Both the position numbers and the translations under genes were made by a program. Shown here in pieces: positions 6,954 through 14,836 of a stretch of 19,923 nt of DNA. Below the pieces are notes generated by a model that saw only the letters and a program-made list of their open reading frames with translations, did no database searches and was not told where the DNA came from. Origin of the DNA: an uncultured Helcococcus sp. (GTDB lineage: Bacteria; Bacillota; Clostridia; Tissierellales; Peptoniphilaceae); contig NZ_CAMPYN010000022.1 of assembly GCF_946998255.1 (NCBI RefSeq), positions 1-19,923 of the forward strand. Direction: 5' to 3'. The first letter of the stretch is position 1. Each line of letters begins with the position of its first letter.

Positions 6954-6994
6954 AAGACCTCCTGCTAATATAAAATAATTATTTCCTTACAAAA

Positions 6995-7023
6995 ATAATA
7001 TCAAATATATTAGTATTTTCCAA
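6995..7023 (-). promoter_or_regulatory. Probable promoter of the deacetylase gene
   Basis: On the minus strand TTGGAA (7023-7018) is followed after 17 bp by TATTAT (7000-6995). The start site would be about 35 bp before the ATG. It lies downstream of the terminator of the preceding M3 peptidase gene, so the deacetylase is probably transcribed independently. Confidence 0.55.
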
Positions 7024-7070
7024 TGTTCTAACAGATTAAAAATAAGTTTTACCACTTCATTAAAACAAAA

Positions 7071-7112
7071 CTGACCTATCACATTGGTTTATCCCCAATT
7101 TTTCAAGGTCAG
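7071..7112 (-). terminator. Intrinsic terminator of the M3 oligoendopeptidase gene
   Basis: Two concentric inverted repeats: the outer CTGACCT (7071-7077) pairs with AGGTCAG (7106-7112), and the inner ATTGG (7083-7087) pairs with CCAAT (7095-7099). On the minus strand the stem is followed by TTTTGTTTT. It lies 24 bp after the peptidase stop codon. Confidence 0.75.
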
Positions 7113-7135
7113 TAAAGCAATACTAGATTTTTTTA

Positions 7136-8833
7136 TTATTTAATCTTTGAATGATCTAGAGATTCTATATATTCTTCCAATTTAGGAACTATATACTTAA
7201 AGGTTTCTTCTTCAAATGGATTTTTCAATCCAACTTTTTCTATAGTTTCTTTTGTTCCATACTTACCACCAAGTTTACATAGGTCTAGGTATTTTTGCCA
7301 TGCATCCTTATGATTTTCCATGTCCATTACAAAGAATTGGAAGGCATTTACTTGGGCTATTGTGTAGTCTAGGTAATAGAAAGGTGATGAGTAAACATGA
7401 CCTTGTCTTTGCCATCTTCTACCTTCTTCCATAAACTGATTATCTTCATAATCTATTTCTGGATTATATTTCTTTTGTATTTGTCTAAACTTAGCATTTC
7501 TTTCTTGTGGACTTGCTTGTGGGTTGTCATATACCCATTCTTGGAATTCGTCGATTGAAGCACCATAAGGTAAGAATTGTATAGATCCAACTACGTGGTT
7601 GTATAGGAATTTTTCAGTATCTTCTTTGAAGAAGTCTTTCATCCAAGGATGTGTAAAGTATTCCATTGACATGGAATGGGTTTCCATTATTTCCATACAT
7701 GCGGATTGGTTGTCTGATGGATAAACATCTCTCACAAGGTAACCTTGGAAGGCATGACCTGCTTCATGAGTTAAAACTTCAGCATCATGAGCAGTTCCAT
7801 TGAAGTTTGCAAATATGAAAGGTAGTTTTGTCACAGGTAGAGATGTCATATAGCCACCTGGTGCCTTACCCGCCTTAGAACTTAAGTCCATCATTTCATT
7901 TTCTACCATTTTATTGAAGAATTCTTCAGTTTCTGGCGAAAGTTCAGCATACATGTCTTTAGCTAATTTAACTAGATGTTCTTCGTCTCCCTTTGGTGTA
8001 GGGTTTCCACTTATGAAATTTAGATTTAAATCATAATATTTCATATCTTCAATACCAATTCTCTTAGCTTGTTCCTTATAGTATTTTTGTGCTAGGGGCA
8101 CTATATACTTATAGATTTGGTCTCTATAATTTTTGGCATCATTTCTATCCCAGTCAGTTCTACCAAAAGACCTATAAGCAACATCTATATATGAATCAAA
8201 GCCTAGTTTGTTAGCTATCCTTGTTCTGATTTTTACCAATTCATCATAAATTCTATCAAAGTCTTCTTTTCTTTCTTCAAACCATTTGGTCATAGTTTCT
8301 TGGGCAGCTTTTCTTCTAGCCCTGTCCTTATCTTGTAAGACTGGTGAAAAACTTGAAAGATTGTAAGTTTTTCCTTCAAATTCAAATTCAGCTGTACCAG
8401 TTAATTTTTGGTATTCTTGGGTTAATTTCGCTTCTTCTACCCTATCTTCCATTATCTCTGGTTTGAAAATATTTTTTTGTAATTCATCAGTCTTCGTAAT
8501 ATTTGAACCATACCTATCTTCAAATTCTTTTCTGAATTTAGATGTTAATCTTATATTTTGAAGCCTATTTCCAACTTGTGAAAATTTAGGAATGATTTGA
8601 TCAAAAGCTTCTACCTCTTTTTCATAAAATTCATCCCTAGTATCAATTGAATTTCTTATATAGGCTATTGTGTACATCTCAGCAAATTGAGCCATTTTAT
8701 CTTCATGTTTTTTATGGGCATCAAAAAATTCTTCTGAATTTTCTGCATTTTCTAAAGTATCCAGATATTGATTTAAACTTTGTAAGTCTTGGTCAAAATC
8801 TGGCCTTTTATATTGTAAATCTTTAAACTTCAT
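7136..8833 (-). CDS. M3-family oligoendopeptidase (zinc metallopeptidase)
   Basis: Cytoplasmic zinc peptidase of clan MA, family M3B, that degrades short peptides. The 565-residue length matches the shorter PepF-like subgroup. The zinc site LTHEAGHAFQG gives H356-E357-H360, with the third ligand expected in CMEIMETHSM (E381 or E384). The C-terminal GKYGTKETIEKVGLKNPFEE region, which closes the catalytic domain, is present. There is no signal peptide. The start ATG at 8833 has the SD AGGAGG. A weak promoter (TTATTA, 18 bp, TATAAA) may lie near 8865-8905 on the minus strand. It is one of two different M3 peptidases in the window and is not in an operon with the other. Confidence 0.95.
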   Translation of the reverse strand: MKFKDLQYKRPDFDQDLQSLNQYLDTLENAENSEEFFDAHKKHEDKMAQFAEMYTIAYIRNSIDTRDEFYEKEVEAFDQIIPKFSQVGNRLQNIRLTSKFRKEFEDRYGSNITKTDELQKNIFKPEIMEDRVEEAKLTQEYQKLTGTAEFEFEGKTYNLSSFSPVLQDKDRARRKAAQETMTKWFEERKEDFDRIYDELVKIRTRIANKLGFDSYIDVAYRSFGRTDWDRNDAKNYRDQIYKYIVPLAQKYYKEQAKRIGIEDMKYYDLNLNFISGNPTPKGDEEHLVKLAKDMYAELSPETEEFFNKMVENEMMDLSSKAGKAPGGYMTSLPVTKLPFIFANFNGTAHDAEVLTHEAGHAFQGYLVRDVYPSDNQSACMEIMETHSMSMEYFTHPWMKDFFKEDTEKFLYNHVVGSIQFLPYGASIDEFQEWVYDNPQASPQERNAKFRQIQKKYNPEIDYEDNQFMEEGRRWQRQGHVYSSPFYYLDYTIAQVNAFQFFVMDMENHKDAWQKYLDLCKLGGKYGTKETIEKVGLKNPFEEETFKYIVPKLEEYIESLDHSKIK

Positions 8834-8889
8834 AATTCCTCCTATCTTGTTATATATCTTACCACTAAAAGTTGAATTTATAAATGAAA

Positions 8890-8918
8890 TTGTAAAACTT
8901 TAATAAGTCCAGTATAAT
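8890..8918 (+). promoter_or_regulatory. Promoter of the ZIP transporter gene
   Basis: TTGTAA (8890-8895) is followed after 17 bp by a perfect TATAAT (8913-8918). The SD AAAGGAG (8935-8941) and the ATG at 8948 follow. The promoter is intact although the gene behind it is out of frame. Confidence 0.72.
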
Positions 8919-8947
8919 AAGTATGTTAAAGATAAAAGGAGTTAATT

Positions 8948-9759
8948 ATGTTTGAATGGTTTTTAGGAATAAATCCAGTCCTACAAGCTCTAATGGCAGG
9001 TATTTTTACCTGGGCTTGTACAGCTTTAGGAGCTGCTTTGGTGTTTTTTTCAGAAAAATGGATGATAAGTTTCTTGCTATAATGCAAGGTTTAGCAGGAG
9101 GGGTAATGACCGCAGCATCGTTTTGGTCTCTACTTGATCCAGCTATAGAATATGGAGAAAGTGGTCCTTTACCAGCATGGATACCTCCAGCTATAGGATT
9201 TTTACTAGGTGGTATATTTTTAAGAATACTAGATAAAGTAATCCCACACTTACATGCCAGTGCTGACCATGGGGACTTTGATATCAATAATAGTAAACTA
9301 GGTAAAAATACTATGCTATTTTTAGCAGTTACTATCCATAACTTCCCAGAAGGTATGGCCTTGGGTGTAGCTTATGCTGCTGCAGCTGCTCAACCGGGAC
9401 TTGCAAGTATGTCTGGAGCTATCGCTCTTACACTTGGTATAGGATTACAAAACTTCCCTGAAGGTTCAGCCCTATCCCTACCTATTCTAGCAGGTGGTAA
9501 AAGTAAAAAAGAAGCCTTTAATTTAGGACAATTATCCGCAATAATCGAACCAATAGGTGCCGTTCTCGGTGCCTGGGCTGTTACACAAATTACAGCACTA
9601 CTACCATACGCCCTATCTTTTGCAGCAGGCGCTATGATTTTCGTAGTTGTTGAAGAGTTGATACCTGAATCCCAAGAATCTGGTTTTACTGATTCTGCAG
9701 CCTTAGCTTTTTTAGCTGGATTTACACTCATGATGGTATTAGACGTAGCACTAGGTTAA
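8948..9759 (+). pseudogene. ZIP-family metal transporter, frameshifted at a T7 run
   Basis: Zinc/iron-type divalent metal permease of the GufA/ZupT-like ZIP group. The ATG at 8948, with a good SD, gives MFEWFLGINPVLQALMAG and then LGAALVFF, the normal first membrane helix. This frame stops at 9082. The rest of the protein (RKMDDKFLAIMQGLAGGV onward) is in another frame. One extra T in the run at 9044-9050 (T7 to T8) would give VFFFRKMDDK and a normal protein of 270 residues. The downstream part keeps HNFPEG (H131 of the repaired protein), QNFPEG and a histidine-containing loop (HLHASADHGD). An internal ATG at 9058 would give a product without helix 1. Possible causes are a real mutation, phase variation or a sequencing error. 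The downstream coding sequence shows no further decay. Confidence 0.85.
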
Positions 9760-9767
9760 GCATAAAA

Positions 9768-9799
9768 AAAGAAAGTGATTGTTTTCAATCACTTTCTTT
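9768..9799. terminator. Bidirectional intrinsic terminator (ZIP gene / small ORF)
   Basis: A perfect 14-bp stem, AAAGAAAGTGATTG (9768-9781) with CAATCACTTTCTTT (9786-9799), has a TTTT loop. It is followed by T-runs on both strands. It lies directly after the ZIP stop codon and 20 bp beyond the stop of the minus-strand small ORF. Confidence 0.93.
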
Positions 9800-9818
9800 T
9801 AATATATGTTGATATTTC

Positions 9819-9908
9819 CTATATATACTCATTCATTATACCAGTCATTTTCGACCATGCCCAAATCAAGAAAACACTAATCATAACAAAATAGAAAATT
9901 TCTAACAT
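9819..9908 (-). CDS. 29-residue single-span membrane peptide (unannotated small ORF)
   Basis: The ATG at 9908-9906 is preceded by a perfect SD (AGGAGGTT, about 5 nt spacing). The product is 29 residues, starting MLEIFYFVMISVFLIWAW and followed by a polar tail (SKMTGIMNEYI) to a TAG at 9819-9821. Residues 3-18 form one hydrophobic helix, with Lys20 after it, as expected of a small membrane protein. A promoter lies upstream (9948-9976) and a strong terminator follows, so it looks like a complete transcription unit. It is 121 bp downstream of the nucleotidase on the same strand. I recognise no family, and the function is unknown. Confidence 0.62.
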   Translation of the reverse strand: MLEIFYFVMISVFLIWAWSKMTGIMNEYI

Positions 9909-9947
9909 ATAACCTCCTAAATATTTTTATAGCATCCTTGCACCTAT

Positions 9948-9976
9948 ATTATATAGGATATTTCTAAGTTTGAAAA
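9948..9976 (-). promoter_or_regulatory. Candidate promoter of the small membrane peptide
   Basis: On the minus strand TTTTCA (9976-9971) is followed after 17 bp by a perfect TATAAT (9953-9948), which lies about 40 bp before the ATG. A second option is an extended -10, TGCTATAAA, nearer the ATG. The -35 is weak. Confidence 0.45.
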
Positions 9977-10029
9977 GGTTTTTTATAAAATATAGAGGCT
10001 AATATTTAACCATATTTTTTATATTTTGA

Positions 10030-11850
10030 TCATCTCTTACTTTCTCTAATAATGTCTAAAATATCAATTAAAGTTTTAGCAGATCTTATATCATACTTTT
10101 CTTTTAACTTATCAAGCTGATAGTCTTCTAAGTCCTTATATAGGTTGATAGACCTTGTTAAATCATTATTACCATCTTCGTCTTTATATAGCAATAAATC
10201 TCCACTATTGATTAAATCTATTGCTTCATCCACTAATTCAGTATTTTCATCTGTAGCCTTGATATTCCACTTAGCCCTTCTTTTATGCTTATAAGTTTTA
10301 TTTTCTTGTTTGTCTAAAAAACTTATAGCTAAAGACCTTATATTTCCAGGTTTTGCTATATTTTCATCAGCCATTGAAGACCAGATAGGTCTTATATCTT
10401 TTCCAGCTAGGGGACCTCTGCTTGAGCACAAAAAGTCCATCCTATACTTATTCATACCTATAACTATTTGGTCATCGTCATTAATAGGCTTACCATTACT
10501 TTTGCAAATATTTTTTATCCTATTTCCAACTTCTTCTTTTAAATCAATTTCATAGTTTAAGTTACCAAACATATCAAAGGTAGAGTACTTGCTCATGGCC
10601 CTATCTTTATCAAAAGATAAAGTCACATCTCCATCTTGGTAGCCATTAAAATATCCAGCTGACCACTCCATGTAAGCCTTTAATTCTTTTTCACTTATTA
10701 CAAACTTACTTATTTCTCCTCCAGCATATCTGTAGGCATTGTATAAGTCTTTTCTTTTAATGGTTGTAGATTTTATATTTGGATAGAAGTTGTCAAAATG
10801 ATAGGCAACTATATCCGCCTTTGAATAATACAACATAAGGTCAGTAAAAAAATCTCCCAATTTACTTTGACTTATCCTGGTTTGCGGGATACCTCTGATT
10901 TTATCTTCATCATCCAAGGCTATATCAGAATAACCAAGGATTTCATTTATATAGGCTCTCAATCTATTGTGGTATGGTTCCATAGCCTTTATAACTTCAG
11001 GATCTTGGTCTATGCCCTTATTTATATCTATAAGTTCTGCTTTTATATCAACAAGTCTGTTATCAGCTTTATCTAGATCAAAATATAGGTCTATCTTTGA
11101 AAGAGCTTGTCCATAGGCACCCGGTTCTAAAATGTAGGTGTCATTAATTTTTTCTATTAATTTTTTGTGCATGTGACCTGCAAAAATTCCAGCAATCCTA
11201 TGACTTCCATCTACTTTCTCTATTAAATCTTTCACCCCTGTAAAAGGAATATCATTTTCATTCATTTTACCCATGTGAAATAGACCTATAACCGCATCAA
11301 CATCTTCCAATTGACCTAGTATAAGTTCTAATTCTTTTTCCGCATCTGTAACTGTGTAATCATCCAAGTTCCCTCTTTTAGCTTCAAAAACTCTTACCAA
11401 GGGAGTATTTAGACTAATAAAGGCTATCTTCACTCCAGCTATTTCTTTATAATAAATAGCTTTTAAATACCTGAAATCTTCACCTTTTTTATAAATATTT
11501 CCCATCATTGATACACCATTAAAGTCTTTTATAGCCTGGTTTAAATGATCCATACCAAAGTTAAACTCGTGGTTTCCCATATTATAGATGTCATATTTTA
11601 TTAAATTTATAGCTTCTATGCCTGGATATTTTTTATCAGATAAGAAGTATTCAGCACTATTTCCCTGAATTAAATCCCCATTGTCAATAACGACAGTATG
11701 GGGATTCTCTTCTCTAATCTTATTTATTATTGTACTTATCCTGGCTAAACCGCCAGTTTCTACTTCTTCATCCTTCGCATAATCCCAGGGAAGATAAAAA
11801 CCATGTATGTCACTTGTAGCTAACAAGCTAACTTTGACTATATTTCCCAT
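10030..11850 (-). CDS. Bifunctional metallophosphatase / 5'-nucleotidase family protein (cytoplasmic)
   Basis: Calcineurin-like phosphoesterase of the UshA/5'-nucleotidase group, expected to remove phosphate from nucleotides or 2',3'-cyclic nucleotides. The two-metal motifs are in order: TSDIHG (D14, H16), DNGDLIQGN (D59), MGNHEF (N93-H94), FHMG near 191 and GHMH near 224. A C-terminal 5'-nucleotidase domain follows from about residue 320 (ISQSKLGDFFTDLM, then DMFGNLNYEID). At 606 residues it is full length, but there is no signal peptide, whereas many relatives are exported or wall-anchored, so a cytoplasmic role is likely. The C-terminal 90 residues are charged and helical. The ATG at 11850 has the SD AAGAGGT and lies 12 bp after the 93-residue gene. 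It is the last gene of the operon. No convincing terminator follows directly. Confidence 0.9.
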   Translation of the reverse strand: MGNIVKVSLLATSDIHGFYLPWDYAKDEEVETGGLARISTIINKIREENPHTVVIDNGDLIQGNSAEYFLSDKKYPGIEAINLIKYDIYNMGNHEFNFGMDHLNQAIKDFNGVSMMGNIYKKGEDFRYLKAIYYKEIAGVKIAFISLNTPLVRVFEAKRGNLDDYTVTDAEKELELILGQLEDVDAVIGLFHMGKMNENDIPFTGVKDLIEKVDGSHRIAGIFAGHMHKKLIEKINDTYILEPGAYGQALSKIDLYFDLDKADNRLVDIKAELIDINKGIDQDPEVIKAMEPYHNRLRAYINEILGYSDIALDDEDKIRGIPQTRISQSKLGDFFTDLMLYYSKADIVAYHFDNFYPNIKSTTIKRKDLYNAYRYAGGEISKFVISEKELKAYMEWSAGYFNGYQDGDVTLSFDKDRAMSKYSTFDMFGNLNYEIDLKEEVGNRIKNICKSNGKPINDDDQIVIGMNKYRMDFLCSSRGPLAGKDIRPIWSSMADENIAKPGNIRSLAISFLDKQENKTYKHKRRAKWNIKATDENTELVDEAIDLINSGDLLLYKDEDGNNDLTRSINLYKDLEDYQLDKLKEKYDIRSAKTLIDILDIIRESKR

Positions 11851-11862
11851 ATTACCTCTTAA

Positions 11863-12144
11863 TTATTTTCCAGATAAAGCATCCTTGATTTCTTTGTTAT
11901 GTTTGCTCTTATTTTCAACAAATGGAAGGTCAATAGTTTTTCTTTCACCATGTATAAAGTCATTGATTTGTGAAATTGCTTTATCAATGATTTCATTTGA
12001 TTTTGTTAAGAATGGACCTTCTAAGTCTATATTTTCACCGTGATTTACATCTACTGCTAATAATTCTTTGCTATTTGCATAAAATGTAAATACTTGTCCT
12101 CTTGCTGAAAATCTATATCTATTTGTTACCTTTGCTTGTGCCAT
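11863..12144 (-). CDS. Conserved-looking hypothetical protein, 93 residues
   Basis: I do not recognise this protein. It begins MAQAKVTNRYRFSARGQ. The first half looks beta-rich (VFTFYANSKELLAVDV) and the second half alpha-helical and charged. There is no signal peptide, membrane span, cysteine or obvious metal motif. It has a good SD (AAGGGGG before the ATG at 12144) and sits 29 bp after pepF and 12 bp before the nucleotidase, so it is clearly part of this operon and likely a real gene. The RYRFSARGQVFTF segment followed by a helix could be a small binding fold, but that is a guess. Confidence 0.8.
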   Translation of the reverse strand: MAQAKVTNRYRFSARGQVFTFYANSKELLAVDVNHGENIDLEGPFLTKSNEIIDKAISQINDFIHGERKTIDLPFVENKSKHNKEIKDALSGK

Positions 12145-12173
12145 TTTTTCCCCCTTATAAAGTGTTTATATTT

Positions 12174-13922
12174 TTATTTTATTAACTTATCTAATTTATC
12201 AACTAGTTTTCTAAATATATCTAGTGATTGGTTTACAGTTTCTGGTTTGGACATATCTACCCCAGCAATCTTAAGTTGCTCTATTGGGAAGTGGTTTGCC
12301 CCATCTTTTAAAAACTTAATATAATCTTCTACCGCACCTTTTTGTCCATCCAACACTCTTTTAGCTAGTATTGATGAAGCTGAGAAGCCGGTTGCATATT
12401 TGTATACATAGAAGTTTGAATAAAAATGAGGTATCCTCATCCATTCATAGGCTATTTCTTCATCAGAAACTATTGAATCTCCAAAGTATTTTTTATTTAA
12501 TCCATGATAAATGCTTGAAAAATCATCCTTTGTTAAAACTTCTTTAGCTTCTATTTTTGAATGAACTTCTCTTTCAAATTCAGCAAACATTGTTTGCCTA
12601 AATACCGTTGACTTATAGTTATTTATATAAAAGTCTGTTAGGTAAATCATTTCTTCTTCTGATTCAGCTCTTTCCATCAATAAGTCTAATAATAGAGCCT
12701 CATTGAAGGTAGAAGCAACTTCAGCTACGAAAATTGTATAACCTGAATGTAAGTAATCATTTGTGCTTCTATCATAGTAAGAATGCAATGAATGTCCCAT
12801 TTCATGAGCTAAGGTAAAAACTGAAGATAGGCTTCCATCAAAGTTCATTAGGATGAATGGTTTGGTATCATAAGATCCTGATGAATAAGCTCCACCTCTC
12901 TTACCTTCTCTAATATCTGCATCAATCCAATTTTCTTCGAAAGCTTTTTTATAGTTTTCTACGTATTCTTCACCTAAAGGTTTTACAGACTCTATAACCA
13001 AATCTTTAGCTTCTTCAAATGTATACTTCTTATCGAAGTTACTTGAAATAGGCATATAAACGTCATACATGTGTTGGTCTTCTAGGCTCAAAGCTCTCTT
13101 TTTAATTTCATAATATTTTTGTAAATAATCTAAATTGTTATGAACTGATTCTATAAGAGCATCATAGACTTTTTCTTCTACATCATCTCTAAATAGAAAC
13201 ATTTGTCTAACATTTTCATAACCTTTTAATTTAGCTATTTTAACTAGATTATCAATATGTGAATAGTAAGCTTGGGCTATAGTATTTCCAAATTGATTAT
13301 AAGTTTTATAGTAAGCTTCAAAAGCTTGTTTTCTCAATTCTCTATTTTCTGATTGTTGTAATTGAACAAAATTTACATTGGTAATTTTTGTATCAAAATC
13401 TTCTAGATATGGAAATTCCATATCGGAATTTGTTAAGTAGTAGTATATATTTGATGCTGTAGACCTAGCAGATGATAAGGTAGATAATACGGCCTCTTCC
13501 TTATCAGACAAGGTATGGTCTTTATACCTTAAAATCCTATCTAGATATAGGTCATGGTCTTTTAATCTCTTTTCATTTTCTAATTCTTTTATTTCATCAT
13601 TAGTTAAAGATAAAAGTAAAGGATTTAAAAATGAAATACCTGTAGAAAATTCATTGGCCAGGTTTAAAACTTCCTTGTCTAGCCTTTGATACTTAGCTAC
13701 ATTTGAGTCTTCATCTTTTTTCAAGTGTGAGTAGGCATATAACTTTTCTATTTTTCTAGAAAAATCACTTTCTAAAATAATTAAATCTGTTAGATTTTCT
13801 TTTGGACTTTTCTTTAATTCATTTAATTTATCTAAATCTTTTTGTATATTGGTTAAATCTTCGTAAGCTTTATCGTCTGATTCGTATATACTTGTTAAAT
13901 CCCATTTTATACTTTTTGACAT
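12174..13922 (-). CDS. pepF: Oligoendopeptidase F
   Basis: Cytoplasmic zinc peptidase of family M3B that cuts medium-length oligopeptides, in peptide nutrition or turnover of signal peptides and peptide remnants. The 582-residue length is close to the usual 600. The zinc site LAHEMGHSLHSYYDR gives H373-E374-H377, and FVAEVASTFNEALL supplies E401. The family motif GKRGGAYSSGSYDTKPFILMNFDG lies upstream of the active site at about residue 340. The ATG at 13922 has the SD AAGGAGGT overlapping the stop codon of the response regulator, with 9 bp between the genes, so the two are co-transcribed and probably coupled. This suggests that the regulator and peptidase share a peptide-related role, by inference. 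Confidence 0.96.
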   Translation of the reverse strand: MSKSIKWDLTSIYESDDKAYEDLTNIQKDLDKLNELKKSPKENLTDLIILESDFSRKIEKLYAYSHLKKDEDSNVAKYQRLDKEVLNLANEFSTGISFLNPLLLSLTNDEIKELENEKRLKDHDLYLDRILRYKDHTLSDKEEAVLSTLSSARSTASNIYYYLTNSDMEFPYLEDFDTKITNVNFVQLQQSENRELRKQAFEAYYKTYNQFGNTIAQAYYSHIDNLVKIAKLKGYENVRQMFLFRDDVEEKVYDALIESVHNNLDYLQKYYEIKKRALSLEDQHMYDVYMPISSNFDKKYTFEEAKDLVIESVKPLGEEYVENYKKAFEENWIDADIREGKRGGAYSSGSYDTKPFILMNFDGSLSSVFTLAHEMGHSLHSYYDRSTNDYLHSGYTIFVAEVASTFNEALLLDLLMERAESEEEMIYLTDFYINNYKSTVFRQTMFAEFEREVHSKIEAKEVLTKDDFSSIYHGLNKKYFGDSIVSDEEIAYEWMRIPHFYSNFYVYKYATGFSASSILAKRVLDGQKGAVEDYIKFLKDGANHFPIEQLKIAGVDMSKPETVNQSLDIFRKLVDKLDKLIK

Positions 13923-13931
13923 AGGACCTCC

Positions 13932-14633
13932 TTATTCATCATCATTAAAGTAATAGCCTTCGCCCCAGGCTGTCTTTATATATTTATATGTATCACTTGG
14001 TGTAAGCTTTTCTCTAAGCCTTCTAATATGGACATCTACAGTTCTGATGTTGGATTCTCCAACACCTTCCCATAGCTCTTGAGCTAGTTCTTGTCTAGTA
14101 AATATTTTATCCTTATTTGTCGCTAAAATAAATAACAAGTCGAATTCTTTACCAGTTAATTCTATATCAGTTGTATTTATCCTGACTTTTCTACCTAGCA
14201 TATTAAATTCAAAATCACCTGTTTTCACAGTATTTAATTGCTTATTATTTGAATTTTCATTTGTAGGTTTATTAGGTATACTTCTTCTCAATACTGACCT
14301 AATCCTAGCCTTAAGCTCTAGCAAATAGAAGGGTCTCACAATATAGTCATCACAACCATATTCTAAGGCCAAAACAACTTCATTCGCTTCCTTGGTTTCT
14401 GATACTACTATTGTAGGAATATTACGGACTTCATTCATTTGTCTTTTTAAATCTAAACCTGTACCATCTTTATATTTCATATCTATAATTGCTAAATCAT
14501 AATGATATTTGCTAAAGGCATCTATAGCCTCTTTTATAGTTTTAGTGGAAGTAATTGTGTAATCTTCTGTCTTAAAACTATATTTGAAATTATCTATAAA
14601 GTCTTGGTCAGAGTTTACTAATAATATTTTCAA
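13932..14633 (-). CDS. OmpR/PhoB-type response regulator with atypical receiver
   Basis: DNA-binding regulator with a receiver (about residues 1-115), an Asn-rich linker, and a winged-helix output domain (about 135-233) containing ELTGKEFDLLFIL, RTVDVHIRRLREKL and the final AWGEGYYF. The phospho-acceptor Asp51 (AIIDMKYKDG) is present. However, the acidic pair that binds magnesium is replaced (VNSD for VDDE) and the conserved lysine is arginine (VRPF for KPF). I chose the TTG at 14633. It has the SD GGAAGAGGT five bases upstream, and the promoter start site predicted near 14658 leaves the in-frame ATG at 14654 almost leaderless and without an SD. No histidine kinase gene is in the window. It is the first gene of the pepF operon. 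Confidence 0.9.
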   Translation of the reverse strand: MKILLVNSDQDFIDNFKYSFKTEDYTITSTKTIKEAIDAFSKYHYDLAIIDMKYKDGTGLDLKRQMNEVRNIPTIVVSETKEANEVVLALEYGCDDYIVRPFYLLELKARIRSVLRRSIPNKPTNENSNNKQLNTVKTGDFEFNMLGRKVRINTTDIELTGKEFDLLFILATNKDKIFTRQELAQELWEGVGESNIRTVDVHIRRLREKLTPSDTYKYIKTAWGEGYYFNDDE

Positions 14634-14664
14634 ATCTATACCTCTTCCATACATTTATAAGTAA

Positions 14665-14694
14665 ATTATAACATAAATGTAATATATAGGACAA
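14665..14694 (-). promoter_or_regulatory. Promoter of the response regulator-pepF operon
   Basis: On the minus strand TTGTCC (14694-14689) is followed after 18 bp by TGTTATAAT, an extended perfect -10 (TATAAT at 14670-14665). The predicted start near 14658 supports the TTG start codon of the regulator. Confidence 0.75.
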
Positions 14695-14754
14695 GAAATC
14701 TTGGTATTCTGTCTTTTAATATATCCTAGGTGTTAACCATGTTTATTTATAATA

Positions 14755-14801
14755 AAAAATCCTCTTTCGTTAACATCATTTATGGCAACGAAAAAGGATT
14801 T
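14755..14801 (-). terminator. Intrinsic terminator of the ABC transporter operon
   Basis: A long stem with AAAATCC and TTTCGTT in the left arm (14755-14771) and AACGAAA and GGATTTTT in the right arm (14787 on), with one mismatch and a loop of about 15 bases. On the minus strand it ends in TTTTTTATT. It lies 36 bp beyond the ATPase stop codon and could also act on plus-strand transcripts. Confidence 0.85.
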
Positions 14802-14836
14802 TTAACTATTAAATCAATAACAAAAAAATTATATAA

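Noticed and set aside
7071..7112. A CTGACC/GGTCAG hairpin resembling the end of the IS at 1-145
   Set aside because: The similarity is limited to six or seven bases. The hairpin is followed by a T-run just after the M3 peptidase stop codon, so it is better explained as a terminator than as an IS remnant.
8956..9043. An upstream extension of the ZIP reading frame starting at the ATG at 8956
   Set aside because: This part is the wrong frame of the true N-terminus. Its Ser/Arg-rich sequence does not look like ZIP helix 1, whereas the frame from 8948 does and has the SD.
9044..9053. Programmed -1 ribosomal frameshifting in the ZIP gene
   Set aside because: The codons read G-TTT-TTT-TCA, so the P-site tRNA would re-pair with GTT. 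This is not a classical slippery heptamer, and no strong downstream stem was noticed. A mutation, slippage or a read error explains it more simply.
9390..9731. A minus-strand open frame opposite the ZIP gene
   Set aside because: The plus strand carries clear ZIP motifs here. The opposite frame has no RBS and is Ala/Pro/Ser-rich, as expected of an antisense shadow.
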